A stretch of 64,000 nt of DNA from Amycolatopsis orientalis DSM 40040 = KCTC 9412 (GCF_000478275.1 NZ_ASJB01000053.1:1-64000), one strand, 5' to 3'. Shown: positions 47,929-58,780, counted from the first letter of the stretch. The notes: generated by a model from the letters alone, not told the origin. A program made the numbers and translations.

Positions 47929-50900
47929 CCACCGACCAAAGGCACCCCATGACCGAGACGGTCCCCGCAGCACAGCATCTCCAGAGCCTGCTCGAAAAGC
48001 GCGCCGCGGCCGCCCTGCGCGGCGGCGCCGGTGAACGCCCCGCGCCGCTCTCCCCCGCGCAAGCCCGGCTTTGGTTCCTCTCCCGCTTCGAACCCGACGG
48101 GCACGCCTACAACATCCCCGTCACCGTCGAACTCACCGGGCCCGTCGACACCACGGCGCTGCTCGCCGCCGTCCGGGACGTCGCCCAGCGGCACGTCGTC
48201 CTCCGCAGTGTCTACCGGGAAGCCGACGGTGAACCGCGCGCGGTTCCCCTGCCTGCCGATAGGGTTCCTGTGTCTACTGTGGACACCGCGGACCCTCTGG
48301 ACGAGGAGGCCGACCGGCCCTTCGCCCTCGCCGACGAACCGCCCATGCGGGCCACCCTCTTCCAAGCGGCGGAAGACCGGCACCTCCTGCGCCTGACCTT
48401 CCACCACATCGCGATGGACGCGGCCTCCGTCGACGTCGTGCTCGAAGACCTCGCCGCCTGTTATGCCGCACGGATCGGCACCGGCCCCATGCCGGAACCG
48501 CCGTCCCGCCAGTACGCGGACCTGACCCCTCCGCGGCCGCACGGCGAAGATCTCGACTGGTGGTGCCGGAAGCTCGCCGGGACCGGGGTGCTGGAACTTC
48601 CCGCCGACCGGCCGCGTCCCGTCGTCGCCTCCGGCGAAGGCGCCGAGGTGCCCGTCGAAATCCCGGCCCCGCTCACGAACCGGCTTCAGGACGTCGCCAG
48701 GGAGACCGGTTGCACGCCCTTCGCCGTCCTGCTCGCCTGCTGGCAGGCGCTGCTCGGACGTCTCGCGGGCACGGACGACGTCGCGGTCGGCGTCCCGGAA
48801 TCGGGACGGCGAGGCCCCGGTTCGGAGCGGGTCGTCGGCTGCTTCGTCGACACCCTCGTCCTGCGCACGGATCTCTCCGGAGTCACCACCGGCCGCACCC
48901 TGATCGCCGCCGTCCGAGACACCGTGCTCGACGCCTTCTCCCATCCGGACGTGCCCTTCGAACGGATCGTCGAACGGCTCGCGCCCAAGCGGAGTCTCGA
49001 CGCCTCGCCGGTCTTCCAGGTCATGCTCAACGTCCTCGACGATCCGCCGGGCATGCCCGGGTGGCCCGGCCTCGACGCGCGGGTACTCCCGGCGCCGGTG
49101 CGCGGCGTCAAATTCGACCTGAACCTCGCACTGTCCCGAGTGGACGGTGCCTACCGTGGTGGGCTGTCCTTCCGCACGGATCTGTTCGACCCGGGCACGG
49201 CCGAGCGGATCGCCCGCTGGTTCGTCGCGCTCCTCGACGGCGTCACCGCCGACCTCGACCGGCCGGTCGCCGACGTCCCCCTCGAAGCGGTGACCGGCCC
49301 GGTGCTCGCCGGGCCCGCGCCGGAGGCCGCCGAGTACCCGCCCGTGCACGTGCTCATCGAGCGGTCCGCCGACCGCGTCCCGGACGCCGTCGCCGTGGTC
49401 GGCGCGACCGGGTCGCTCACCTACCGGCAGCTGGACGAGCGGGCGAACCGGCTCGCGCACCGGCTCCGCGAACTGGGCGTGACCGCCGACGAGCCGGTCG
49501 GGCTGCTGCTGGAACAGGGCACCGACGTCGCCGTGGCGGTGCTCGGCATCATGAAGGCGGGCGGGGCGTACCTGCCGATGGACACCACCTACCCGCGCTC
49601 GCGTGTGGCCGCCATCCTTGACACCGCGAAGGCGCGGATCCTGCTCGTCCAGCCCGGCCTGGACGTCGCCGTTCCCGGCGTCACCGTCCTGACCGTCGAC
49701 GACGCCGTCGCGGGCAGGCCCGCGACGCGGCCGGACATCGCGGTGGCCGGGCACGACCTCATCCACGTCATCTTCACCTCCGGTTCGACCGGCTCGCCCA
49801 AGGGTGTCGCGGTCGAGCACCGCAATGTCGCGCACTACCTCGCCGGGATGCTGCCCCGGCTCGGCGATGTCGGCGGAGCGTCGTTCGCGGTCGTCTCCAC
49901 CCCGGCCGCCGACTTCGGCCTGACCTGCGTGTACGGCGCCCTCACCACCGGCGGCACGGTGCATCTGGTCGACCGGGACACCGCGATGGATCCGGAGGCG
50001 TTCGCGGGCTACCTGGCGGAGCATCCGGTCGACGTCCTCAAGTGCGTGCCCAGTCATCTGGAACTCCTGGCACGACACGGAGATCTGGCCTCGGTGCTGC
50101 CGAGGGCACTGCTGATCCTGGCGGGCGAGGCCTGCCCGTGGTCGCTGGTCGAACGCGTCGAGGCGGCCAGGCCCGGGCTGCGGGTGCAGAGCCACTACGG
50201 GCACACCGAAAGCACGATGATCTCGATGACCTGCGACGTGGCCGCCATCCCCGGCCACGAGCGGGATGGTTACGTGCCGCTCGGCACGCCACTGCCCGGC
50301 GTGGTCGGCTACCTCGTCGACCGCGCCGGTGCGGTGGTTCCGCCCGGTCTGGCCGGCGAGCTGGTGATCGGCGGACCGCAGATCGCGCGTGGCTACCTCG
50401 GCGACGACACCCAGACCGTCGAGAGGTTCCGGCCGGATCCGCTCGGCACGGGCGTCCGGTGTTTCCGCAGCGGGGATCTGCTGCGCGTACGCGACGACGG
50501 CACCGTGCAGTTCCGCGGCCGCGCCGACGACCAGGTGAAGGTACGCGGCAACCGCGTCGAACTGGGCGAGGTCACCGCGGCGCTGCGGGACGTCGACGGG
50601 GTCGCCGAGGCCGTGGTGCTGCCGGTGGGCGACGGCCTCGACCGGCGTCTGGCCGCCTGGCTGGTCGGGCCGGGACTCGACGTGGCCGCCGTGCGCCGGA
50701 CGCTGCGGGAGCGGCTGCCCGACTACATGGTTCCCGCGTCGCTGACCGTGCTGGATCGCTTGCCGCTCAACGCGAACGGCAAGATCGACCGCGCCGCGCT
50801 GCCCGACGTCGCGGCCTCCGCCCCGGCGGTGCGCCGCCCGGTCGCCACCCCCGCGGAACGTCTGGTCGCCCGGGTCTGGACGGAGGTCCTCGACCGGTCC

Positions 50901-53900
50901 GACATCGGCGCGGACGACGACTTCTTCGCCGTGGGCGGCCATTCGTTCGCCGCGGTCCGGGTCGCCGGACGGCTCGGTGAGGCGTTGCACCGGGAGGTGT
51001 CGGTGCGGACGCTGTTCGAGTACCCGGTGCTCGCGGATCTGGCCGCGATGCTGGAGGCCGACACGGACGGCGTGTCCGGCGGCGCGCCGATCCCCGTGCG
51101 ACCGGACCCCGAGGCGCCCGCGCCGCTGTCGTCGGCGCAAGCCCGGCTGTGGTTCCTGGACCTGCTGGAGCCCGGATCCGCCTACAACCGGGACATCGTG
51201 CTGCGCCTGCGCGGTCCGTTGGACACCGGCGCACTGGCCCGTGCGGTCCGCGAGGTCGCGGCCCGGCATGTGGTGCTGCGCAGCGTGATCGAAGACCGCG
51301 ACGGTGTCCCGATGGCCGTCCCGCTGCCAGTGGACGCGATCTCACTGTCCGTTGTGGACACAGTGGATACGGACGACGTCACGGCCGCGTACCGTGCCGA
51401 AGCGGAACGGCCGTTCGCGCTCGACCGCGAACCACCTTGGCGGGCGAAGCTGTTCCGTGTCGCCGACGACGACCACGTCCTGGCGATCACCATCCACCAC
51501 ATCGCCACCGACAACTGGTCGCGGGGCATCATCGGCACCGACCTCGCCGCCGCCTACAGCGGTCGGGCGCCCGCCCCGGTTCCCGTGCAGTACGCGGACT
51601 ACGCGGCCTGGCAGGCCACACGGCAGCGTCCGGAAGACCTCGACTGGTGGTGCGAGCGCCTCTCCGGGCTACCGCCCCTGCTCACCCTGCCCACCGACCG
51701 GCCGCGTCCGCCGGTGGCCGCCTGGTCCGGCGGGCACGTCCGCTACACGCTCCCCACCGGACTCACCGCGACGCTCCGCCGTGTCGCCGGCGAGACGGGC
51801 ATGACGCCGTTCATGGTGCTGCTCGCCGGCTGGCAGGTCCTGCTCGGCAGGCTCGCGGGCGCCGACGACCTCGCCGTCGGCGTGCCGGAGTCCGGCCGCC
51901 ACCACTCGGACGTCGAAGCCACGGTCGGCTGCTTCGTCAACACGCTCGTGCTGCGCACGGATCTGGGCGGCGAGCCGACCGTGCGCGAACTCCTCGGCCG
52001 GGTCCGGGAGACCGTGCTCGGCGCGTTCGCACACGCCGAAACGCCCTTGGAAGCGATCATCGAACGGCTCAGACCGGATCGCACGATGTCCGCGACGCCG
52101 CTGTTCCAGGTGCTGCTCAACGTCCTCGACCAGCCCGCGCCCGAACCGGAGATCCCCGGTCTCGACGTCACGCCGCTGGCCTCGACGACCGAACGCGTGA
52201 AGTTCGACCTCAGCATGGCGCTGGTCAACGAAGGCGACACCTACTCGGGCGAACTCGCCTACCGGACCGACCTGTTCGACGCCTCGACCGCCGAGCGGAT
52301 CGTCACGGACTTCCAGGATCTCCTCGAAGTCCTTCTGTCCGATGTGGACGCTACGGTCGGCGTCACGGTCACTCCCGGGGAAACGGTCGCCCCCGTCGCG
52401 GCGAAGCGAGGAGGTGGCGTCCCGGCGACGCCGTCCGAACAGCGGGTCGCCGAGGTGTGGGCGCGTGTGCTCGACGTTCCCGAAGTCGGTGTCGACGACG
52501 ACTTCTTCGCGCTCGGCGGGCATTCGTTCACCGCGGTGCGCGCGGTGCGGCTGCTCGACGAACGGCTGCGCGTCATCGACCTGTTCCTGCGCCCGACCGT
52601 CCGCGAACTGGCCGCCTACCTCGACGCGGGCGAGGAGACCGGCGGCATGCTCCACCGCCTGTCCCCCGTGCGGGCCGCCGCGGCGGAGGTGACGCTGATC
52701 TGCGTGCCGTACGGCGGCGCGTCGGCCGCGGTGTTCCAGCCGCTGGCCAACGAACTCGACGGCGTCGACGTCCGCGCGGTCGAGCTGCCCGGCCACGACG
52801 TCGCCCGCCCGGACGAGGAGTTCGGCACGATCGACGAGATCGTGGCCGCCCTCGCCGACGAGATCGGCCGGACGGTCACCGGTCCGATCGCGCTGTACGG
52901 GCACTGCGTCGGCTCCGCCGTGGCCACCGCGCTGGCCGCCCGGCTGGAGGCCGACGGCCGGACCGTCCTGGGCGTGGTGGTGGCGGGCAGCTTCCCCGCC
53001 GCCCGCCTGCCCGGCCGTCTTTCCGCGTGGCTGCAACGGAAATTCCCGCGCGAGCGGTGGGTGTCCGACCGGCTCTACCGTGACACGCTCCGCGCGGGCG
53101 GTGGCCTCCTCGACGACATGGACGAGAAGGCGAGTGCCGCGATGCTGCGGGGCCTGCGGCACGACGCCGCGCAGGCGCAGGCCTGGTTCGGCCGCGAACT
53201 CGGCACCGAAACCCGGCTGGCCGCGCCGATCCTGTGCGTGGTCGGGGCGAGCGACCCGGCCACCGAGCTGTACGAGGAACGGCACCGCGAATGGGGTGCC
53301 TTCGCCGATCGCGTCGACCTCGCCGTCCTCCCGAAGGCCGGCCACTACTTCCTCCGCCACCAAGCGGCGGAAGTCGCCGACGTGTTGCGTACCCGGCTCT
53401 CCCGATGGGCGAACGGAGAACTGCCGCCGCGCGTGGAGGACGTCCCGGTGGCCACCGGACGCCGGGGACTGCGGGCCTTCTACACGGTCGCCGGTGGCCA
53501 GGCGATGTCGATGATCGGCAACGAACTCAGCTCGTTCGCCCTCGGCGTCTGGGCCTACCAGCGCAGCGGGCGGGTGTTCGACCTCGCGCTCGTGGTGCTG
53601 CTGGCGCGGCTGCCGAGCATGCTGCTGACCCCGGTCGGCGGCGCGCTCGCCGACCGGCTCGACCGCCGCCGGATCATGCTGGCCTGCGATGTGGTGAGCG
53701 GGGCGGCGATGGTCGCGCTCGCCGTCCTCGTCGCCTTGGGACGACTGGATCTTCCGACGGTCTGCGTGATCGTCGGGGTGACGTCGCTGGCCTCGGCGTT
53801 CCACCGGCCCGCCTACCTCGCCGCGATCGCCCAGCTGGTGCCGAAGCCGTACCTGCCGCAGGCGAACGCGCTGGCCGACATCGGCATCGGGCTCGGTACC

Positions 53901-54788
53901 GTGCTCGGGCCGATCCTCGGCGGTGTCCTCATGGGACTGTCCGGTCTCACGTCGGTCGTCGTGGTCGACGCCGCCACCTTCGCCGTCGGCGTGGCGACCC
54001 TGCTGGCCGTGCGGTTCCCCGACCGGCTCTTCTTCACCCGGCGGGAGCCGTTCCGCAAGGCGCTCACCGGCGGCTTCACGTTCGTGCTGCGCCGCAAACC
54101 CCTGCTGGCGATGGTCGGCTACTTCGCCGTGGTCAACTACTTCACCGCGCTGATGTGGGTGGCGATCACGCCGCTGGTGCTGTCGATCGGGACCCCGGGT
54201 GAACTCGGGTTCGTCAGCGCCGCCGGGGGTGTCGGCGCCGCGGTGGGGGCCGTGGTGGTGATCTGGTGGGGCGGTACGAAACGGCGTGCCACCGGGATGA
54301 TCGGCTTCGTCGTCGGCTCCGGCATCGGGGTGCTGCTGATGGGCGTCTGGCCGTCGGCGGTGGTGATCGCCGCGGGCCTGTTCGTCCGGCTGGCCTGTAT
54401 GAGCATCGGCAACGCGCACTGGCTGTCGATCATCCAGACGAAGGTCGGCCAGCATCTGCAGGGCCGGGTGCTCGCCATCAACGTCATGCTGGCCACGGCC
54501 ATGTCCCCGCTCGGGTTCCTCACCGCGGGCGCGTTGTCCGACTGGTTCGGCCCGCTCGCCCGCGGGTTCCGCGCGCTGGATCCGGTCACCGCCAACGATT
54601 CCCACGCCGGGGTCGCCGCGCTGATGGTGTTCTCCGGGATCGTCCTGGTGGTCTGGGGTGTGCTCGGGCTGCGGTACCGGCGGTTGCGGGACATCGAGGA
54701 CCTCCTGCCGGACGCCGCCCCGCCCACCGAGGTCGACGCCGATCTCGACCGCGTCCAGGCGCTGGCGGACCGGGCGGTGGCCCGGTGA
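47925..54788 (+). CDS. Nonribosomal peptide synthetase 2 fused to MFS exporter (C-A-T-C-T-TE-MFS)
   Basis: 2287 residues, one uninterrupted frame. C1 (about 30-460; H160-H161-IAMD165-A), A (about 475-960; TSGSTGSPKG, D663 in AADFGLT, unusual YGHTES), carrier (Ser1007 in VGGHS), C2 (about 1060-1480; H1191-H1192-IATD1196-N), carrier (Ser1534 in LGGHS), thioesterase (about 1580-1835; YGHC1661VGS, GASDPAT, GHYFLR) and a 12-helix MFS transporter (about 1848-2250; GGALADRLDRRR is the loop 2-3 motif). The A pocket reads DFTKIAHMI by hand alignment, sharing D, T, K and H with the Asp code DLTKVGHIG. The second module has no A domain. The thioesterase nucleophile is Cys instead of Ser. The MFS part probably exports the product, placing this synthetase at the membrane. 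Confidence 0.92.
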
Positions 54789-55735
54789 CCCGCCTGGTGA
54801 CCGGGGCCGACGTCGAGCGGGCCGCGGACCGGATCCGGTACTCGGTGCGCCGCACGCCGGTGCTCGGCCCGGTCGGCGAGCTGTGGATCAAACCGGAGAA
54901 CCGGCAGCGGACCGGTTCGTTCAAGGTCCGCGGGGCGCTCAACGCGGTCGCCGGACTGACGAACGCGGGCCAGGTGCTGGCCCAGTCGTCCGGCAACCAC
55001 GGCCGCGCGGTGGCCTACGCCGCGGCCCGCCAAGGGGTGAAGGCCACGGTGGTACTGCCGGAAACGGCACCCGCGTTGAAGATCGACGCGGTCCGCGCGC
55101 TCGGCGCCGAAGTCGTCGTCGTGCCACCGGGAGAACGGGAATCCGCGACGGCCGCCCTGCTGGCCCGCACCGGCGCCACCCTGATCACGTCGGCGGACTT
55201 CGCGGTGATCGCGGGTCACGGCACGGTCGGCGCGGAGATCGTCAGCGACCTGCCGGACGCGGGTACCGTCCTGGTCCCGGTCTGCAACGGCGGCCTGCTC
55301 GCCGGCGTCGCCGTCGCGGTCAAGGCGTACTCGCCGTCCACGCGGGTCGTCGGCGTGGAACCCGCACTCGCCGCCGACGCGGCCGAATCGTTCCGCACCG
55401 GCCGCCTGACGCGCTGGCCGGTGTCGCGGACCTACCGGACGATCGCCGACGGCCTGCGCGCGCCCGTGCTCGGCGAACTCGCGTGGGAGCACGTCAAGTC
55501 CCTTGTGGACGACGTGGTCACCGTCGACGAGGAAAGCATCGTCGCCGCGCAGGCGTTCCTGTTCGACCGGTTCGGCGTGGTCGCCGAACCGAGCGGTGCG
55601 GTGGCGACCGCCGCCCACCTGACCGGGCGCGCCGGGCCGCCGGGGAAGTCGGTCGTCGCCGTCGTCTCCGGCGGGAACGTCGCCGCGCCACCACTGGGGA
55701 CGAGAAGAGAGCAGGTGTCCGTTGAACTCGGCTGA
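54785..55735 (+). CDS. PLP enzyme, threonine dehydratase/serine racemase-like
   Basis: 316 residues from GTG 54785, overlapping the NRPS 2 stop (GTGA). Fold type II PLP enzyme: the lysine is in RTGSFKVRGA, the phosphate-binding Gly loop is VCNGGLLAGVA, and SSGNHGRAVAYAA is the Asn loop. The family includes threonine and serine dehydratases and serine/aspartate racemases. It precedes the diaminopropionate genes in the same operon, so it may make a 2-oxo acid or a D-amino acid, or act on diaminopropionate; I cannot choose. No regulatory ACT domain is present, which fits a biosynthetic (not isoleucine-pathway) enzyme. Confidence 0.8.
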   Translation: MTRLVTGADVERAADRIRYSVRRTPVLGPVGELWIKPENRQRTGSFKVRGALNAVAGLTNAGQVLAQSSGNHGRAVAYAAARQGVKATVVLPETAPALKIDAVRALGAEVVVVPPGERESATAALLARTGATLITSADFAVIAGHGTVGAEIVSDLPDAGTVLVPVCNGGLLAGVAVAVKAYSPSTRVVGVEPALAADAAESFRTGRLTRWPVSRTYRTIADGLRAPVLGELAWEHVKSLVDDVVTVDEESIVAAQAFLFDRFGVVAEPSGAVATAAHLTGRAGPPGKSVVAVVSGGNVAAPPLGTRREQVSVELG

Positions 55736-56717
55736 GATCGGCGGTGTACTCGCGACGATCGGGAACACTCCCCTGGTCGCCCTGGATCGCGTCGTCCCAC
55801 TGGCAGGCTCCCGGGTGTTCGCGAAACTGGAGAAGTTCAACCCCGGCGGCAGCGTCAAGGACCGGACGGCGCTGAACATGCTGCACGGCGAAATCCGCTC
55901 CGGCACACTCGTTCCCGGCCGGTCGGTGGTCGTCGAGTCCACTTCGGGCAACCTCGGCGTCGGGCTCGCGCAGATGTGCGCGTATTTCGGGCTCGACCTG
56001 GTGTGCGTGGTCGACACCCGCACGACCGCGCAGACGCTCGCGTTGCTCCGGGCCTACGGCGCCAAGGTGGAGGTCGTCACCGCCCCGGTGGACGGCGACC
56101 TGCTCGGCGCCCGGATCGCCAGGGTGCGCGAGCTTCTCGCGCTGCTGCCGGACGCGTTCTGGCCCGATCAGTACGCGAACCCGCTCAATCCGGCGGCGCA
56201 CGAGCACACGATGCGCGAGATCGCCGACGCTCTCGACGGCCGCGTCGACTACCTGTTCTGCGCGGTCAGCACCGGCGGCACGATGCGCGGCTGCGCCGAC
56301 TACATCCGGCGCGAAGGGCTGGACACGAAGCTGGTCGCCGTCGACGCGGCGGGCAGCGCGATCTTCCACGTGCCGACCGAAGAGCGCCGGATCCCGGGCC
56401 ACGGTGCCGGACGCCGACCACCGCTGGTCGACCCGTCCGCGGTGACCGAGGTCGTCCACGTGACCGACCTCGAATGCGTGCGCGCCTGCCGCACGCTCGT
56501 CGCGCGCGAGGCCATCCTGGCGGGCGGTTCGTCCGGCGCGACCGTGGCCGCGCTGGCGAAGCTGCGCGACCGCATCCCGCCCGGCTCCCGGTGCGTCCTC
56601 GTCTTCCCCGACGACGGCAACCGCTATCTCGACACCATCTACTCCGACGCCTGGGTCCGCGGTCACTTCGGTGAAGTACCCGAAGTGACCACCCGCGTCC
56701 TGGCCACCACCTCCTGA
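55722..56717 (+). CDS. sbnA: 2,3-diaminopropionate biosynthesis protein SbnA-like
   Basis: 331 residues from TTG 55722, overlapping the previous gene by 14 bases. A cysteine-synthase-like PLP enzyme: GNTPLVAL, FNPGGSVKDRTALNM (PLP Lys in SVKDR), ESTSGNLGVGLA and VSTGGTMRGCADYIR. In the staphyloferrin B and viomycin pathways this enzyme joins O-phosphoserine and glutamate to N-(1-amino-1-carboxy-2-ethyl)glutamate. Pairing with SbnB two genes later, and the length close to SbnA, make the assignment firm. Its role is to supply L-2,3-diaminopropionate to the NRPS. Confidence 0.88.
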   Translation: MNSAEIGGVLATIGNTPLVALDRVVPLAGSRVFAKLEKFNPGGSVKDRTALNMLHGEIRSGTLVPGRSVVVESTSGNLGVGLAQMCAYFGLDLVCVVDTRTTAQTLALLRAYGAKVEVVTAPVDGDLLGARIARVRELLALLPDAFWPDQYANPLNPAAHEHTMREIADALDGRVDYLFCAVSTGGTMRGCADYIRREGLDTKLVAVDAAGSAIFHVPTEERRIPGHGAGRRPPLVDPSAVTEVVHVTDLECVRACRTLVAREAILAGGSSGATVAALAKLRDRIPPGSRCVLVFPDDGNRYLDTIYSDAWVRGHFGEVPEVTTRVLATTS

Positions 56718-56728
56718 GGAGTTTTTCC

Positions 56729-57655
56729 TTGCGCCACCTCATCTCACTCGACGACCTGACCGATGACGAGCTGCGCGCCATCGTCCGCCGGGCGGTCCTC
56801 CTGGCGGAACGGCCGCGCGCGACCTATTCCACTTTGGACGGTATGGTCGTCGGCATCCACTTCCGCAAGACGTCCACCCGCACGCGCACCGCGTTCTCGG
56901 CGGGCGCGCTACGGCTGGGCGCCCGGATCATCGCCTACGGCCCGGACGACCTCCAGACCAACACCGGGGAGTCCATAGAGGACACCGGACGCGTGCTGTC
57001 GTCGATGCTGGACGTCCTGGTGGCGCGCACCGCGGCCGATCCGGCGGAGCTGCGGGCCATCGCGACACAGGACCGGATGGCCGTCGTCAACGCGATGAGC
57101 GCCGACGAGCACCCGACCCAGGCACTGGCCGACCTGACGACGATCGTCCAGCGCTTCGGCCGCGTCGACGGCGTCCGCATGCTGTATCTCGGCGAGGGCA
57201 ACAACACCGCGGCGGCACTGGCACTGGCGCTCAGCCGTTTCCCCGGCACCGAACTGCACCTTCGCACCCCGCCGGGTTACGGCGTCGACCCCGACGTGCT
57301 CGAACGCGCGGGCAAGCACGCCGCCCGCCACGGTTCGTCCCTTGTGGAGCGACACGACGTCCTCGATCTGCCCGCGGACGTCGACATCGTCTACACCACC
57401 CGGTGGCAGACCACCGGAACGTCCAAACCGGACCCGGACTGGCGCACGGTCTTCGCGCCGTTCCAGGTGACGACGGAGCTGTGGCGGACCAGCCCGAACG
57501 CGCTCTTCCTGCACGACCTGCCCGCGCACCGGGGCGAGGAGGTCACGGCCGACGTGCTCGACGGGCCGCGCTCCATCGCCTTCGCCCAGGCGGAGAACAA
57601 GCTCTACAGCGCGATGGCCGCGCTCGAGTGGTGCTGCGGGGAGGAGCGGGCATGA
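56729..57655 (+). CDS. Ornithine carbamoyltransferase-like enzyme, probable diaminopropionate carbamoyltransferase
   Basis: 308 residues from TTG 56729, 8 bases after GAGGAG. The carbamoyl-phosphate site is intact: FRKTSTRTRTAF and DEHPTQALADL. The amino-acid site is changed: the OTCase motif HCLP is H-D-L-P (FLHDLPAHRGEEV), and the SMG loop region reads TTRWQTTGTSK. It lies between the SbnA-like and SbnB-like genes. In viomycin-type clusters a homologue (VioL) carbamoylates diaminopropionate. I infer that this enzyme makes 3-ureidoalanine (albizziine) or carbamoylates a peptide-bound diaminopropionate. Housekeeping ornithine metabolism is less likely because no other arginine gene is present. 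Confidence 0.8.
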   Translation: MRHLISLDDLTDDELRAIVRRAVLLAERPRATYSTLDGMVVGIHFRKTSTRTRTAFSAGALRLGARIIAYGPDDLQTNTGESIEDTGRVLSSMLDVLVARTAADPAELRAIATQDRMAVVNAMSADEHPTQALADLTTIVQRFGRVDGVRMLYLGEGNNTAAALALALSRFPGTELHLRTPPGYGVDPDVLERAGKHAARHGSSLVERHDVLDLPADVDIVYTTRWQTTGTSKPDPDWRTVFAPFQVTTELWRTSPNALFLHDLPAHRGEEVTADVLDGPRSIAFAQAENKLYSAMAALEWCCGEERA

Positions 57656-58692
57656 GCTGGTTCGACGTGGCCGACAGCGGCCTGTCCGGCGCGGGCGAGG
57701 TGACGCTGCTGTCCCGTGACGACGTCCGCAAGTCCCTGACGAGCCTCGACCCGGTCGGCATCGTCCGCGAAACACTGGCCGACCACGACCACGGCCTCGG
57801 CCTGTTGCCCGCCGAGGCGTACCTGCGCTGGGAGAACTCGCGAGGCGCCTACACCCGGTCGATCGGGATGCCGGGCGCGGTGCGGTCGGCGTACGGGATG
57901 AAGATCATCAACGCCAGCGTGTCCAATCCGGCCCGCGGGCTGGAACGCGCCGGCGGGATCGGCCTGTGCTTCGACGCGGAGACCGCCCGGATCACCACGA
58001 TCATGGAGGCCGGTCTCCTGAGCGCGGTCCGGACGGCCGCGGTGAGCGCGGCCGGAGTCGACGTGCTCGGGTACAGCGGGGCTGCCTCGCTGGCCGTCGT
58101 GGGTTGCGGTGCGCAGGGCCGGATGCACGCGGCACTGCTCACCGAACGGCTGCCGTCACTGCGGAACGTGACGCTGTACGACCGGTCGCCGGAGGCCGCG
58201 CGGGCACTGGCGGCCGCACTCCCCGGGGTGTCCGTGCGGATCTGCCCGACCGCGCGGGAGGCGGTGTCCTCGGCCGGGATCGCGGTGTTCACGACCACGA
58301 TGGACGAGGGTTACGCCGAACCGGACTGGGCCACGCCGGGCGCGTTGCTGATCAACGTCTCCCTCGGCGACCTGACGGACGCGGCGTTCCGCGACGCGGC
58401 GGCGGTGTACGTCGACGACGTGGACCTGGTGGCCGACAACCCCCGCCGCCCGCTGGGCAGGCTGATGGCAGAGGGTGTTTTCGGGCGCCCCGGTTCCGAG
58501 GGGCCCGCCCGCCCCCTCGACGGCACCTTGGGCGGCGTCCTGACGGGCAGGCACCGCATGCCCGGTGTCGCATCGCCGTATGTGGTGCTGAACCCGTTCG
58601 GCATGGGAGTCCTGGACGTCGCGCTGTACGCGGCTGTTTCCGCCAGGGCGCGGGAGGAGGGCCTCGGTACCGTCGTTCACCTCGGCTCCTGA
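57652..58692 (+). CDS. sbnB: 2,3-diaminopropionate biosynthesis protein SbnB-like
   Basis: 346 residues, start overlapping the previous stop (ATGA), GAGGAG before it. Ornithine cyclodeaminase/mu-crystallin family: EAYLRWENSRGAYTRSIGMPG, GMKIINASVSNPARGLER, NAD-binding LAVVGCGAQGRMHAALL and VYVDDVDLVADN. SbnB oxidatively cleaves the SbnA product to diaminopropionate, 2-oxoglutarate and NADH. It is the last gene of the NRPS operon, followed by an incomplete CGTGAGTGG palindrome. Confidence 0.88.
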   Translation: MSWFDVADSGLSGAGEVTLLSRDDVRKSLTSLDPVGIVRETLADHDHGLGLLPAEAYLRWENSRGAYTRSIGMPGAVRSAYGMKIINASVSNPARGLERAGGIGLCFDAETARITTIMEAGLLSAVRTAAVSAAGVDVLGYSGAASLAVVGCGAQGRMHAALLTERLPSLRNVTLYDRSPEAARALAAALPGVSVRICPTAREAVSSAGIAVFTTTMDEGYAEPDWATPGALLINVSLGDLTDAAFRDAAAVYVDDVDLVADNPRRPLGRLMAEGVFGRPGSEGPARPLDGTLGGVLTGRHRMPGVASPYVVLNPFGMGVLDVALYAAVSARAREEGLGTVVHLGS

Positions 58693-58694
58693 CT

Positions 58695-58714
58695 CGTGAG
58701 TGGTAATGACGGTT
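58695..58714 (+). repeat. Single arm of the CGTGAGTGG palindrome
   Basis: Identical over 20 bases to the left arm at 4448-4467, but the right arm is missing and replaced by CTATTGAGAG. Three bases after the SbnB stop. Probably a decayed copy. Confidence 0.85.
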
Positions 58715-58780
58715 CTATTGAGAGGTAAGCCAAACATGGCGCGATCGGCTCGCAGCTGTGAAGGCCCCCTTGCTTACCCT

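Noticed and set aside
56729..57655. Arginine-biosynthesis argF
   Set aside because: Altered HCLP and SMG motifs and position inside the Dap cassette; no other arg gene in the window.
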